IMG/VR virus record: IMGVR_UViG_3300028571_001454
Span: 1 to 64,000 of that record
DNA length: 64,000 nucleotides
Strand: one strand, 5' to 3'
Source: a virus
Part shown: piece by piece, positions 16,583-26,098 of the stretch
Layout of the letters: each line of letters begins with the position of its first letter
How positions within the stretch are numbered: position 1 is the stretch's first letter
Notes under the pieces: generated by a model
What the model was told of the DNA's origin: nothing
Databases searched by the model: none
The model's input: the letters and a program-made list of their open reading frames with translations, nothing else
Program-made: the position numbers and the translations under genes

Positions 16583-17121
16583 AATCCTATAGCCTCATAA
16601 TAATCTTCTATATCGCCTAATCTTTTAAATGTTTTTTCCATAATAATATTAGCCCCTATCATACCAGATACAATACTATTTGGATCCGTCATATTTTCTA
16701 TAACTGACTGTAAATCTTTACAAAAGTAAACACCACTGCATTTTACTTTAGATAGATTATTATATTCACTGCTGCTGACTACGCTATTATTTTCAACTAC
16801 AATGGAACCATACTTATTTTTAGCAGAGGTGAAGGTGTATACGTTATTTTTGTTTATATCTATATCTTTTAGATCGATATTAAATGGTATTATATCACAG
16901 TCTATAATCAGAACATTATATCTGTCATTAATTTGCCTTAAGGTTTCTCTTCTACTATTTGTTTTTGTAAGACCTACTACCTTAGCATCTGGAAAAATAC
17001 CATAAATATGGTCTATTATTTTTTTATTCCAAAAATATAAGTTTTGCTTTTCTATGGAAGATATATTTTTTAATCTAGTACCATGACCACCTATGGTGAT
17101 ATACTTGTTAATAGTGATCAT
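16576..17121 (-). CDS. Sugar or choline-phosphate nucleotidyltransferase-like protein
   Basis: 181 residues. ITIGGHGTRL at 11-20 is a variant of the GxGTRL nucleotide loop of NTP transferases, and VLIIDCDIIPFN near 70-81 supplies the metal-binding aspartate. It is shorter than usual (about 230-250 residues) and probably a minimal domain. It overlaps the downstream HAD/kinase gene, which suggests that one phosphorylates and this one activates the same small molecule. Confidence 0.68.
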   Translation of the reverse strand: MITINKYITIGGHGTRLKNISSIEKQNLYFWNKKIIDHIYGIFPDAKVVGLTKTNSRRETLRQINDRYNVLIIDCDIIPFNIDLKDIDINKNNVYTFTSAKNKYGSIVVENNSVVSSSEYNNLSKVKCSGVYFCKDLQSVIENMTDPNSIVSGMIGANIIMEKTFKRLGDIEDYYEAIGLC

Positions 17122-17933
17122 CTTTGAATTTTCATTTTAATCTTAGGATTAGTTTTTATAATTTGATATATGGATGTATTTTTATACCATAAATGATCCG
17201 TTAAAGCTCCTTCTCCATGATGAGGATAGTAATCAATATCTTTTGCGAAATATTCGTAGACTGATGAGTAATAATCCATAGCTCCAGAATTTCCGTAAGC
17301 AAACTGATCGTTCGGCATAAACTTTATGCCCTGTTCAACTAATTGTTGCTTCATGCCTTTATTAAAAACAATATCTGTATTTTCATTAGGAGCTAAATAG
17401 ATAATATCTTTTTTTATGTTTTCTAAAGTATCATCAAAAGAAGCATAAGAAAAAAATAAATCCATGCGACACCTAATTACCATATCATATACAAAATTAC
17501 GTTGTTCTTCATAATCTTTTTTAAGTTTATTACTCATGTATATACCATAGTACATCATTAAGCAATTAAACCATTTATATTTATCATAACTATCAAATAG
17601 TTTGTCAAATCCATGAACAACGTATCTTCCAGATTTCTTAACATGACTAATAAAATAATCAGCATCCGGATATTCTATTAATATTTTTTTAGGATTATAT
17701 GCTTGTACTAACTTTGTAGCTGGTATAATATTACGATCATGATTGATATATTTTTTATAGTCATTTATCTTAAATCTATGATCATGACTTGAAAATAATC
17801 TTGAATCTCCCTTAAAAGACCAAGAATGAATAAATACATCAGCTTTTAATTTATTTATTATCTGTAAACGTTGACTAGTTAAGCATTGTCTAAATGTTCT
17901 AGATTGTCCAGATAAACATAGGGCTACTTTCAT
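17118..17933 (-). CDS. Putative glycosyltransferase
   Basis: 271 residues. It starts MKVALCLSGQSRTF, has VIRCRMDLFF near 150 and MPNDQFAYGNSGAMDYYSS near 203. These match a poorly described family of surface-polysaccharide enzymes in bacteria and large viruses. It overlaps the nucleotidyltransferase gene by four bases. The enzymatic role is inferred from family resemblance only. Confidence 0.55.
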   Translation of the reverse strand: MKVALCLSGQSRTFRQCLTSQRLQIINKLKADVFIHSWSFKGDSRLFSSHDHRFKINDYKKYINHDRNIIPATKLVQAYNPKKILIEYPDADYFISHVKKSGRYVVHGFDKLFDSYDKYKWFNCLMMYYGIYMSNKLKKDYEEQRNFVYDMVIRCRMDLFFSYASFDDTLENIKKDIIYLAPNENTDIVFNKGMKQQLVEQGIKFMPNDQFAYGNSGAMDYYSSVYEYFAKDIDYYPHHGEGALTDHLWYKNTSIYQIIKTNPKIKMKIQR

Positions 17934-17934
17934 A

Positions 17935-18687
17935 TTATTCTAGTGATGTTTGATGATCCTCAAATTTATTACCGTAAACATCTTCACCATTAAAATACCT
18001 TCTACCATTACCGTATTTTTTATCTTTGTCTATGTTGTTTCGTTCTTTACCAAAGTCCATAGCACATTGACGTTCTGCTTCCAGCTCCTCTTCTGACAAA
18101 ATCTTATCACCATTAATAATCTGAAAATCATCTATAAAGTGTCTGGGATATGGGATCACACAGCCAATAATATCTCCCTTCTTAATTGTAACAGTATAGT
18201 TGGGTCTTGTTAATCTTAAATTAAAGGTGAAGTCTCTTCTTAGGTTATCTGTTTCTATAATAGCAGTCATATGATAAAGCCCATCAATATATAAATTAGG
18301 TGGATTAATTGTCATAAGATTAACACCATCTGGTGTTCTTAAAGAAAACGTGTTTTGAATAGTAATTGTACCCATACCGAAATGACTTCTTATAGATTGT
18401 AGACCAGAATTTTTATCATGGTAGTCTTTATCCAGATAGTTTATAGTCACATCGGACGGAGCTTCTCCTCCATTCCATGTTACCTCTATATCATGTATAT
18501 TTTTTAGAATAAATCCATGTTGATTTCCCATAACTAATGGCAAACAAAAATATGCGTGTTTTACAAACCAGTCCCTTTTAAAGTCTCCTTTTAGGGATGA
18601 AAATAGCATATTTACGTTATCATTAGTCTGCAACATTTTTGCATGAGCAATTAGAGCGATATGCTTATCTTTGATTAATTGACTCAT
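17935..18687 (-). CDS. DUF6065-like hypothetical protein
   Basis: 250 residues. Segments such as SHFGMGTITIQNTFSLRTPDG and INPPNLYIDGLY resemble the DUF6065 type of beta-sandwich found beside sugar-modification genes. The ATG overlaps the stop of ruvB (ATGA), so it is translated with it. Function unknown. Confidence 0.5.
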   Translation of the reverse strand: MSQLIKDKHIALIAHAKMLQTNDNVNMLFSSLKGDFKRDWFVKHAYFCLPLVMGNQHGFILKNIHDIEVTWNGGEAPSDVTINYLDKDYHDKNSGLQSIRSHFGMGTITIQNTFSLRTPDGVNLMTINPPNLYIDGLYHMTAIIETDNLRRDFTFNLRLTRPNYTVTIKKGDIIGCVIPYPRHFIDDFQIINGDKILSEEELEAERQCAMDFGKERNNIDKDKKYGNGRRYFNGEDVYGNKFEDHQTSLE

Positions 18688-19580
18688 ATATTTTTATCCG
18701 ATATTACTCGGCCCTTTTGTGTTCTTGAAATATATCCCATTCTGATCATGTATGGCTCTATACTATTTTCTATTGTTTCCATAGCAATGCCACACATTGC
18801 TGATAAACTTTTTAGTCCTAGAGGATTGCCTACATTCTTCTTCAGAATATTGATATATTTTTTATCATTACAATCAAAACCATTTGAATCAATACCCTGA
18901 CTATCAAAGATCGTATCTATATTAGTTTCTTCTGGGTACATATCCAAATAACTCTTATACCACTGTAGTCTAGCGTTTAAGATTCTTGGTGTTCCCTTGC
19001 TTCTTTTTGAGATTTCTAAAAGAGACTCATCACTTATCATTAGTCCAAGCTTTTGAGCGTTCGACCCTGCCAGTTTAGCTAATTCATCGTGACTATAAAA
19101 AGATAGATGTTCCTTCATAACAAATCTATCATAAAAAGGTTGACTCAAACTTCCTCCACTAGTGGTTGCTCCCATAATAGTAAATACTGGAAGCTCTATA
19201 GATTCAGGTTTGTTTTCAATTACAATATCTAACTTATAGTCTTCCATTACTGGATACAAAAATTCTTCCACTAGCTTGGGCAATCTATGAATCTCGTCAA
19301 TAAATAAAACTGACCTTGGAGCAATACCCATTAGATATGGTAGAATGTTCTTTGGGCTTCTAACATTAGCAGCGTTAACGGTATATAGATTAACATTCAT
19401 CTCTGAAGCTATTGCTCCAGCGATTGTGGTTTTACCAAGACCAGGAGGGCCGTCAATTAAAAGATGGGGAATTACTTGATCCGAATTTTTACAGCTATTA
19501 GTAAGGATCTTTAATCTTTTAACAACATCGGCTTGTCCAATAATATCTTCAAACTTTGTAGGTCTTAATGAATGTCGCAT
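18684..19580 (-). CDS. ruvB: RuvB Holliday-junction branch-migration ATPase
   Basis: 298 residues. MRHSLRPTKFEDIIGQ is the RuvB N-terminus, Walker A GPPGLGKTT is at 44-52, Walker B FIDEIHRL at 93-100, sensor GATTSGG near 137, then the arginine finger region and the C-terminal winged helix (GLKSLSAMCG). RuvB drives branch migration with RuvA. It overlaps by 16 bases the gene for a protein with a RuvA-domain-III-like tail; no full RuvA or RuvC is in the window. Endonuclease VII proteins elsewhere could cut the junctions. Confidence 0.9.
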   Translation of the reverse strand: MRHSLRPTKFEDIIGQADVVKRLKILTNSCKNSDQVIPHLLIDGPPGLGKTTIAGAIASEMNVNLYTVNAANVRSPKNILPYLMGIAPRSVLFIDEIHRLPKLVEEFLYPVMEDYKLDIVIENKPESIELPVFTIMGATTSGGSLSQPFYDRFVMKEHLSFYSHDELAKLAGSNAQKLGLMISDESLLEISKRSKGTPRILNARLQWYKSYLDMYPEETNIDTIFDSQGIDSNGFDCNDKKYINILKKNVGNPLGLKSLSAMCGIAMETIENSIEPYMIRMGYISRTQKGRVISDKNI

Positions 19581-20008
19581 TTTTCAGCTCCCAATAATTC
19601 TAAGGCTTTTTTAATTAAACTCATACTATCATTTACTTGTATTTGATCAAATGCTTTTTCTACTAGAGATAGAGCTTCTGATCTTTCAAAACCATACTTC
19701 TCCAATGTGTCACAAGCAATATTTGCAACAGACTTGTCTAAAACAATAGCTGTAGATTCTGGCGTTATAGTGTCTTGTACTGGCTTGTTTGTATTCTCTA
19801 TATTAGTAATTTTGTATACAATCTTGATTTTCTTTATAACTTTAGGAAACAGTATCGCTCCACAGTCGCAAGCTACCCTAAATCCTTTTGTTTTAGTTTC
19901 AATACTTGTTAACCAATGATTGCATCCACATAATGGACAGATATATTCGTAATTAATATCATAGCTTTTGGGCTTGATATTCTTAACTATTTTCTTTTTT
20001 GTTTTCAT
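19565..20008 (-). CDS. Zinc-ribbon protein with RuvA domain III-like tail
   Basis: 147 residues. Residues 20-55 hold CPLCG (Cys24, Cys27) and CDCG (Cys47, Cys49), a zinc ribbon. Residues about 92-140 (VANIACDTLEKYGFERSEAL, then SLIKKALELLG) look like the three-helix domain III of RuvA, the part that binds RuvB. The tetramer-forming and DNA-binding domains I and II of RuvA are absent. Its overlap with ruvB supports a RuvB-partner role. This could be a minimal adaptor that recruits RuvB through a different DNA- or protein-binding head. The domain III call is by eye. Confidence 0.6.
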   Translation of the reverse strand: MKTKKKIVKNIKPKSYDINYEYICPLCGCNHWLTSIETKTKGFRVACDCGAILFPKVIKKIKIVYKITNIENTNKPVQDTITPESTAIVLDKSVANIACDTLEKYGFERSEALSLVEKAFDQIQVNDSMSLIKKALELLGAEKCDIH

Positions 20009-20390
20009 TTTCTTTTACCCAAAAAATAAAATCATTTGACTCCTCATCAAATGCGCTTTCCAATAATCCATCATGAGATAATTTATTTAACATATTGCTT
20101 ACCATCCTTGCATTTAGTGAGTCTATAAATGCTTTATATTTTTTTTCTGATATCTTAGAAATTTTACAATTTTTAGACGGCACAAGAAAATTTTTTGCGA
20201 TAAGCATACATTCTTGTTGAGATAAACATTCGTTTAACTCAGTTTTTTCTTCTTTATCTAAAGATGATATATTAATATTTAATTCGTCTAATTCTGAATG
20301 GTTTTCGCCAAATGCGCTATATACTAACACTCTAGACGACTCCACAAATAAATCTATATCATTAATACTATACCATTGATTAGATTTCAT
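19983..20390 (-). CDS. Hypothetical protein, paralogue of 42617-42973
   Basis: 135 residues. The C-terminal part (MLNKLSHDGLLESAFDEESN, then DFIFW) matches the tail of the protein at 42617-42973 in pattern. It resembles a winged-helix hairpin. It overlaps the zinc-ribbon gene by 26 bases. Function unknown. Confidence 0.6.
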   Translation of the reverse strand: MKSNQWYSINDIDLFVESSRVLVYSAFGENHSELDELNINISSLDKEEKTELNECLSQQECMLIAKNFLVPSKNCKISKISEKKYKAFIDSLNARMVSNMLNKLSHDGLLESAFDEESNDFIFWVKENENKKENS

Positions 20391-20393
20391 AAT

Positions 20394-20804
20394 TTAGTTC
20401 ATTATATCGAACATTCCTTTATAGTAATTGGGTTGTTGCAGAAAGTTGACGGCATGTGATCTTAAATGGTTTTTATACTCACTATTAAGCTTATCATGAA
20501 CAAAATATATTTTCTTATATATTGGTTCTTTGTAATGATTGTTCCCCAAGTACAGGGAGTTTTTGAAGTTCCCTGACTTGGAGAAGTAATCATTCACAGG
20601 TAACGAACCTTTTGGAAAACTCGGTCCAATATACCATACGTTTGAAGGATATTCAACTATTTCATTCAGAGTATCATATAACATTTTACCCCAAGCATCC
20701 CAAGCGTCGGGATCAAACTTAAAGTATTTTTTATAATGACTCTCCGGATTGTCTTGACTATCATCATTATCGTCGTAGTTGTCATCTTCATAATCTTCGT
20801 GCAT
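20394..20804 (-). CDS. Hypothetical acidic protein
   Basis: 136 residues, with an N-terminus dominated by Asp, Glu and Tyr and aromatic-rich remainder (WDAWGKMLYD, NVWYIGPSFPKG). No family recognised. It sits between primase and the RuvB module on the same strand. Confidence 0.6.
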   Translation of the reverse strand: MHEDYEDDNYDDNDDSQDNPESHYKKYFKFDPDAWDAWGKMLYDTLNEIVEYPSNVWYIGPSFPKGSLPVNDYFSKSGNFKNSLYLGNNHYKEPIYKKIYFVHDKLNSEYKNHLRSHAVNFLQQPNYYKGMFDIMN

Positions 20805-20807
20805 ATT

Positions 20808-22061
20808 TCACCCGATACAAAATTTGTCACTGATCTTAGACGCTAGTTCTTTAGCAGCATTAGATAGAAATCTGTTGTTGCTAAAGTAGAGTGGCGTTGA
20901 GACTTGATTAAGGAACTCCACGACCGTCTTTAAAAGCTTGGTCTGGGAACCGTCAAGATCTAAATCTTCGCCCCCAGCGTCAGCAGGAAGAGGCTCAAGA
21001 GAGTCTGTATCATCCTGGGTCACAGGAGATACTGAAGTAGGATCACCATAAGCCTTATTGAACATACCACTACCAGTATAAACATACTTGTTCTTGATAT
21101 CTTCCGTGCTATTGGTATATGTATTAAGGTTCAGAGACTTCATCTGATTAGCAATAGTTGCAGCAACATTAACTGATACTGGAACCCCTGTAATGTCAGA
21201 CTTTTTATAAGCCTTAGCATATTCCTTAAACCATTCATCGCTAGTCTTATTAGCAACAAGATTAACAACAGCAGAAACGCCATCAAGAGCTTCTTTAAGC
21301 TGTTCAATATTTACCCAATCACCAGTCGATCCCGACAAAATACTGGTAAAATAAGACTGCTTTCCTTCCCAGCCCTTCCTCCACCAAGTATAGGGGATTC
21401 TATAAATCTGATTAACCTTGATAGCTCTGGCATCACCACCAAAATGATTGACTAGTTTCTTTTGAATACCACTCCAGTAAGTCTTATGAGGACTATTGGT
21501 GTTTGGGTTTAGAATCCAGTAGCACTGATAGCCATTGCGAGTATCAACAACCCAGCTTGGCTTTACTGGAAAGCTATTGATCTGGTTCAAGAATTCCTTT
21601 TTCTTCTGCATGACGATACTGGGCTTAAAATAACGGCCTTGATCATCTCGTCCAGCATCCATATCAACAAAACAAGCACGAATTCTACTAATCGCATATT
21701 GCTTACGTCCACCATTAACATAGAAGTAAGCATCAGCGCCTTGACTATCATTTGCAATAGCAACTTTGGTAAGATTGTCAGTATGATTCATGCTGCTGAT
21801 CTTCTTGCGAGGATCACCATTGTAGCAAAAGATATGCTGACCACCTAAAGACTCAAAAAACTTATTTCTCAAAGTAATTTGATCTCTTGTTCCAATAGCA
21901 CTATGAGTCTTATCGAACGGATTAAAAGCCAAAGTATCGCTAAACATTTGTTTTCCTTTTTCCAACTTCCTACCGACATTTTTGATATTGGGATAGTAAA
22001 CACTACCATCAAAAGCAATATCTAAGAAGATGGCAGAAGAATCGAACTTCTGTTGTAACAT
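20808..22061 (-). CDS. RepB-like DNA primase (AEP/PrimPol superfamily)
   Basis: 417 residues. CFVDMDAG at 130-137 gives the acidic metal motif, WVVDTRNGYQCYWIL near 170-184 the second motif, and RAIKVNQIYRIPYTWW near 213-228 the third, in the order found in RepB-type primases. The C-terminus (about 330-417) is acidic then helical and may contact a helicase. No ribosome site is evident. Codon choice and GC are richer here than in the left cluster. Likely starts replication primers for the phage. Confidence 0.75.
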   Translation of the reverse strand: MLQQKFDSSAIFLDIAFDGSVYYPNIKNVGRKLEKGKQMFSDTLAFNPFDKTHSAIGTRDQITLRNKFFESLGGQHIFCYNGDPRKKISSMNHTDNLTKVAIANDSQGADAYFYVNGGRKQYAISRIRACFVDMDAGRDDQGRYFKPSIVMQKKKEFLNQINSFPVKPSWVVDTRNGYQCYWILNPNTNSPHKTYWSGIQKKLVNHFGGDARAIKVNQIYRIPYTWWRKGWEGKQSYFTSILSGSTGDWVNIEQLKEALDGVSAVVNLVANKTSDEWFKEYAKAYKKSDITGVPVSVNVAATIANQMKSLNLNTYTNSTEDIKNKYVYTGSGMFNKAYGDPTSVSPVTQDDTDSLEPLPADAGGEDLDLDGSQTKLLKTVVEFLNQVSTPLYFSNNRFLSNAAKELASKISDKFCIG

Positions 22062-22125
22062 AGTAGAAACTAATTAGGTACTATATTACAAGTCTCCAAA
22101 CACCACCTTGTGTCAAATCTTATAC

Positions 22126-23010
22126 TCAGTACGAATTGTCTCCGACATCATCGTCATCTTCATAATCAGCATCGTCCTCATCTTCTTCATCTTCATCCTC
22201 GTCAAACTTATCCCAATAAGCCTCGTCATAATCATTCAGATAATCATCCTCATCCTCATCATAAGAGTCCTGGCTGAAATCAGCCTTATAAAGAGGCTTG
22301 AGAAGTTCACCTTGATACTCCCCTACTACTTCATAGCGACAAGTACGAAGCTTTTCATAGTTACAATCACTAGGAACGCTCACAACATCCTTGGGATTAA
22401 TCTTGACGATTACGATACGGTCGCCAGCCTCCAGACTACCATAACCAGCGACATAATTCAATGCTCCAGCATGAAGACCATTAGAACAACCTCGACCACG
22501 ATCATCATCAACCTTTGATCGTGTCATTTCACAAACCTGACCTACCCTATTGTCGAAAATCCCCTTGTACTTATCCTTAAAATCTGAACGAACAGCCTTA
22601 TAAGCAAGAAAATATCCATCTTCCGTAATGGGCAGCAACTCATGCTCAAGAAAATCATACAGTTCCTTCTGACTCTGCATACTTGGATTTTCCATGAGAT
22701 TATTCAGGAAATTAACAAGGGGCTGGAAGGGCAATCCCTTGCTCATAAACTCCAGAATTCTCTTGCTAATACTACCATGAACTTCCTCACCCTCGTAGAG
22801 AACTTGTCCATTCTTGATCTCCACAAGACCATCGCTAAAAGAAGCAACAGCCTTTTGAACATCAACAACTTCCAACAGTTCCTCTGCCGTAGCAGTAGGA
22901 AGCCTTTCCAGAATCAACTTATAGTTGATATGATCTGGCAAAATTTGATAACTTTGATTATTAAGAACCATCGTCAAATTACCATCAACAAACATAAACG
23001 GAACAGCCAT
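22126..23010 (-). CDS. rIIB: rIIB-like protein
   Basis: 294 residues. The middle (PITEDGYFLAYKAVRSDFKD, GRGCSNGLHAGALNYV) is the hallmark of T4 rIIB-like proteins, and the order rIIA then rIIB in the direction of transcription matches T4. The last about 60 residues are nearly all Asp/Glu. rIIA/rIIB affect lysis control and resistance to exclusion systems; the exact activity is unknown. It has its own sigma70-like promoter. Confidence 0.85.
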   Translation of the reverse strand: MAVPFMFVDGNLTMVLNNQSYQILPDHINYKLILERLPTATAEELLEVVDVQKAVASFSDGLVEIKNGQVLYEGEEVHGSISKRILEFMSKGLPFQPLVNFLNNLMENPSMQSQKELYDFLEHELLPITEDGYFLAYKAVRSDFKDKYKGIFDNRVGQVCEMTRSKVDDDRGRGCSNGLHAGALNYVAGYGSLEAGDRIVIVKINPKDVVSVPSDCNYEKLRTCRYEVVGEYQGELLKPLYKADFSQDSYDEDEDDYLNDYDEAYWDKFDEDEDEEDEDDADYEDDDDVGDNSY

Positions 23011-23053
23011 AATCCAATCTCCTAGTTTTAGTTACGATACCTGTGATACTGTC

Positions 23054-23081
23054 ATTCTACACTAATCGGCAAGCTTGTCAA
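23054..23081 (-). promoter_or_regulatory. Sigma70-like promoter for rIIB
   Basis: Minus strand: TTGACA, 16-base spacer containing GCCGAT, then TAGAAT; about 45 bases before the rIIB ATG. Confidence 0.8.
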
Positions 23082-23102
23082 GGGGTCTTGAGAAATTTCT
23101 GA

Positions 23103-25778
23103 CTACTTGATCAAACTACTCAACTGAATCTTAAATAGGTCAATATTTTCCTGACTCATCTGCTCAACCCAATCTCTGCTTTGCTTTCCATAGTATGAAC
23201 GATCTTCAATGATAGGATTTTGATTAGATTTAAGGTCTACCAGATTACCTGTTACTTGATGATTTCCCATAATAACCTTGAGCATAGGATTCTTGTCTAC
23301 CTCAGTCTTAATCTTTTCCCTAATCTCAGAGATTCTCCATCTCTTCAAATCTTCCGTAGAAGTTCCACGGATAATCTTGAGATAAGCATCTGACTTACTC
23401 TCACCAGCATACAAGTAATTAACAATCATTTTTGTCAAGGTATTGTAGGCCAAATTAGCATTACGAATCTCCTTCCCATCAACATCTTCAATCCCCATCT
23501 CTTTCATAAGCTTAGAGATATGGGAAAGATATTCTGTTTGATTGAATCGTGGAATATTAAAAGGACTAGCATGAACAGTATTAGCAAAGAACTCTGTGAG
23601 CATGGTCTTATTCAAACAATCCACAAGGTTCTTATTACCGATAAACTTATCATAATCCAGACCAAAGATATTCAGGATATGAAACATAAACTGCTTATCT
23701 GTTGTACCGTGTTGATAATATCTGTATCCTCCAGGAATTTTCTCCTCTGTTGCGTAATCCTTCTTACAATATTCAATAAGCTTGTTGATAGAACCGAGAT
23801 TCTTAAAGTGCTTTTGTGCTACAACTTTGAGTTGACGCTTCAGAAAATCATTGAAGTTAACAAGATTGTAGTTATCCTTCTCAAGCTTTTTAAGGAAAGC
23901 TGTTTTGATAGCATAAATCTTACTATTACCAATCAAGTCTTTTGTTATACTCTTTAGGGTATCCTCTTGGAGAGTTCTAGTAATATCAGCAATCGCTGGA
24001 CAACCAGACTCAGGTTCTGTTCCATATCTCAACATGGGAACATAAATAATCTCATCTTGTTCCAGAAAGTTTTCCAGTTGTTCTTCTGAAAGAATTCTCA
24101 GATGTGTAGCATCATTATAGGGATTAGTGATCTGCTTACTATCCTTATCATAACCGTGAATAAAGAATACGTCTTGGTCACTGACACTACCGTTAGAATT
24201 TCTATTGTAAGACTTTCTTGGGCCAGAACTTTGTGTCAGATGCTTATAGTCTGAAACCTTGAGCAGATTTTCAGCCCCCACATCTTCGATCAGCTTATCA
24301 AAACCTTCTTCGCTCTTTGTATAGTCCTTAGTATCAAGCATCAAGTAAGCAAAACAATCGTTTTGATTGCAATATCTTGTAATAATTTTCTTAGCAGTTT
24401 CTTCTCCCTTAACATCACAGATAAAGAAAGCCATCGTGCCCTTCTTCTTCTGATTATTCCAATAATAGGAGCCTTTACCAGTAAGAGTTTCGTGATGGAT
24501 TCTATCTGTCAGAGCAACTTGGCGACGAGAACGATAGCCAGCAGTCTTATAATTAAAAACGTACAGACTCTTACCGGCAGGAATTTTATATTCCAAGTCA
24601 TTGCCAGAGTTGATGGGATGGTCTTTACCCTTGGGATCAGTCCAAGTAGCACCAACACCCCAGCCGCCAGCCAATTCGTTCATAGTATAGTATGAAGTAA
24701 TTGCTTCTACTTTGTTCTTGGCAGATTTAATCTTTTTGGAGAATTCTTCCTTCATCTCCATGTAAATTTCTTTAGTCTTTTTACGCAGGGTCTTGATCAC
24801 ATCTTTAGTATACTGCAAACCTTCACGGCTAACATCCATTTCCAGTTCACCGATACTAAAATCAAGCTCAAGATAAAGGCCGGAGTTCAGAATCTCTCCA
24901 ACGAAACTCTTCCAAGAATCAATATCTGCTTTCTGGAAAGCCCTATTCCACTTCTGAATATGATCGGGCATTTCTTCCTTCTCTTGACCCACAATCTGTG
25001 CGGTCTGAACAGGATAGGCAATATTACCCATAATAGCTACAATGCCGCTATCAATTCGGTGGTAGTTGCTGGGGAAATAGCTATTGTCGTTATTAAGACG
25101 GCAAACCCTCCAACCTTCACCACTGATGATGATATTGGTGTTGCTATACTTATGATCTTGCAGATTATTCCCGATACCACCTTCAAGGATGGGTTTCATG
25201 CGGAAATAGTGGAAGATTCTCTTAGCCTTGTCGGTAAACTCTTGAAAGTCATGCTGCTTAACAGCGAAACTAATTTCAAGACCATTAGGCTCAGAAGTAT
25301 TAGAAGTATTGAAAAGATTCAGAGTAGGAACTCCGCTCTCGTCAATCGCAGCAATATAAGTATATTTCTTACCGTTGTAATATGATGCAGTGGTGAAGCT
25401 CTTGGTATATGCAAAGGGACTCTTAGACCCTAGACCAAGACAACCAACAAAATCATTGCTATCATTCTTGTTGGATGCACCGTAGGTTGTATACAAGTCC
25501 TCCATATCTGCCTGACTAAGACCAGTGCCATAATCTCTTACCATAAAAGTAGGATTGGCAGCGGTGGGCAAAATTACCTTAAAAGGATTCTTATTACCGG
25601 CAGAGATATGGCTATCATAAGCATTAGTAGAAAGCTCACGAATCGCAGCCATAACCTTATCAGAATACAAAGAGTCTGAAAGGATCTTGAACATTTTGCT
25701 TGTCTGAGCAATATTAAACTGATTCCTGCTTGCAACACCAACACTATGAGTCTCAATTGTCCGGTCTGCCAACTTCAT
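23103..25778 (-). CDS. rIIA: rIIA-like protein with GHKL ATPase domain
   Basis: 891 residues. The N-terminal GHKL ATPase is clear: N-box IRELSTNAYDSH at 46-57, DYGTGL at 82-87 and GLGSKSPFAYT at 115-125. This is the layout of phage rIIA proteins, which are membrane-associated in T4 and act with rIIB. The rest is helical and without recognised motifs. It has a dedicated sigma70-like promoter and is separated from rIIB by about 90 bases with a second one. Confidence 0.88.
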   Translation of the reverse strand: MKLADRTIETHSVGVASRNQFNIAQTSKMFKILSDSLYSDKVMAAIRELSTNAYDSHISAGNKNPFKVILPTAANPTFMVRDYGTGLSQADMEDLYTTYGASNKNDSNDFVGCLGLGSKSPFAYTKSFTTASYYNGKKYTYIAAIDESGVPTLNLFNTSNTSEPNGLEISFAVKQHDFQEFTDKAKRIFHYFRMKPILEGGIGNNLQDHKYSNTNIIISGEGWRVCRLNNDNSYFPSNYHRIDSGIVAIMGNIAYPVQTAQIVGQEKEEMPDHIQKWNRAFQKADIDSWKSFVGEILNSGLYLELDFSIGELEMDVSREGLQYTKDVIKTLRKKTKEIYMEMKEEFSKKIKSAKNKVEAITSYYTMNELAGGWGVGATWTDPKGKDHPINSGNDLEYKIPAGKSLYVFNYKTAGYRSRRQVALTDRIHHETLTGKGSYYWNNQKKKGTMAFFICDVKGEETAKKIITRYCNQNDCFAYLMLDTKDYTKSEEGFDKLIEDVGAENLLKVSDYKHLTQSSGPRKSYNRNSNGSVSDQDVFFIHGYDKDSKQITNPYNDATHLRILSEEQLENFLEQDEIIYVPMLRYGTEPESGCPAIADITRTLQEDTLKSITKDLIGNSKIYAIKTAFLKKLEKDNYNLVNFNDFLKRQLKVVAQKHFKNLGSINKLIEYCKKDYATEEKIPGGYRYYQHGTTDKQFMFHILNIFGLDYDKFIGNKNLVDCLNKTMLTEFFANTVHASPFNIPRFNQTEYLSHISKLMKEMGIEDVDGKEIRNANLAYNTLTKMIVNYLYAGESKSDAYLKIIRGTSTEDLKRWRISEIREKIKTEVDKNPMLKVIMGNHQVTGNLVDLKSNQNPIIEDRSYYGKQSRDWVEQMSQENIDLFKIQLSSLIK

Positions 25779-25818
25779 CTTATTTCTCCAAAAGTGTTAT
25801 CGTTCCTGTGATGGCCCA

Positions 25819-25847
25819 AGTATATCATCGGCAAACCGTCTTGTCAA
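25819..25847 (-). promoter_or_regulatory. Sigma70-like promoter for rIIA
   Basis: Minus strand: TTGACA, 17-base spacer with CCGATGA, TATACT; about 40 bases before the rIIA ATG. It overlaps the 3' end of the gene at 25844. Confidence 0.82.
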
Positions 25848-26095
25848 GCTCCAGTTTTCTTTTCTCGTCTGTCGGCTATTATTTTAAAGCCTATGGCTAT
25901 GTCTATCAGACCCAAAACTTTTAAAAAGACTACGGGCAACGTGAATGTTATGCCTCCAACCAATATGCAAAGAAGTCCCATGATCCAGACAACAAACCTT
26001 GGCATCCAATCGAATAATGATAATAAATAACTTATAGGCCCTATAATTAGCACTGATATTAAAATTATTGTTACTAGTAAAGCTAAACTAGCCAT
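25844..26095 (-). CDS. Small multi-pass membrane protein
   Basis: 83 residues with three hydrophobic segments (about 3-28, 33-48, 52-70) and a positively charged tail (ADRREKKTGA). Unknown function; inner membrane. It lies three bases from its upstream neighbour. Confidence 0.65.
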   Translation of the reverse strand: MASLALLVTIILISVLIIGPISYLLSLFDWMPRFVVWIMGLLCILVGGITFTLPVVFLKVLGLIDIAIGFKIIADRREKKTGA

Positions 26096-26098
26096 TAG

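Noticed and set aside
22066-22125. Promoter upstream of primase
   Set aside because: TTGACA is present but the -10-like element is at the wrong spacing (about 22 bases).
22108-22518. Plus-strand hydrophobic ORF within rIIB
   Set aside because: It is the antisense of the Asp/Glu-rich tail and core; Ile/Leu-rich composition is an artefact.
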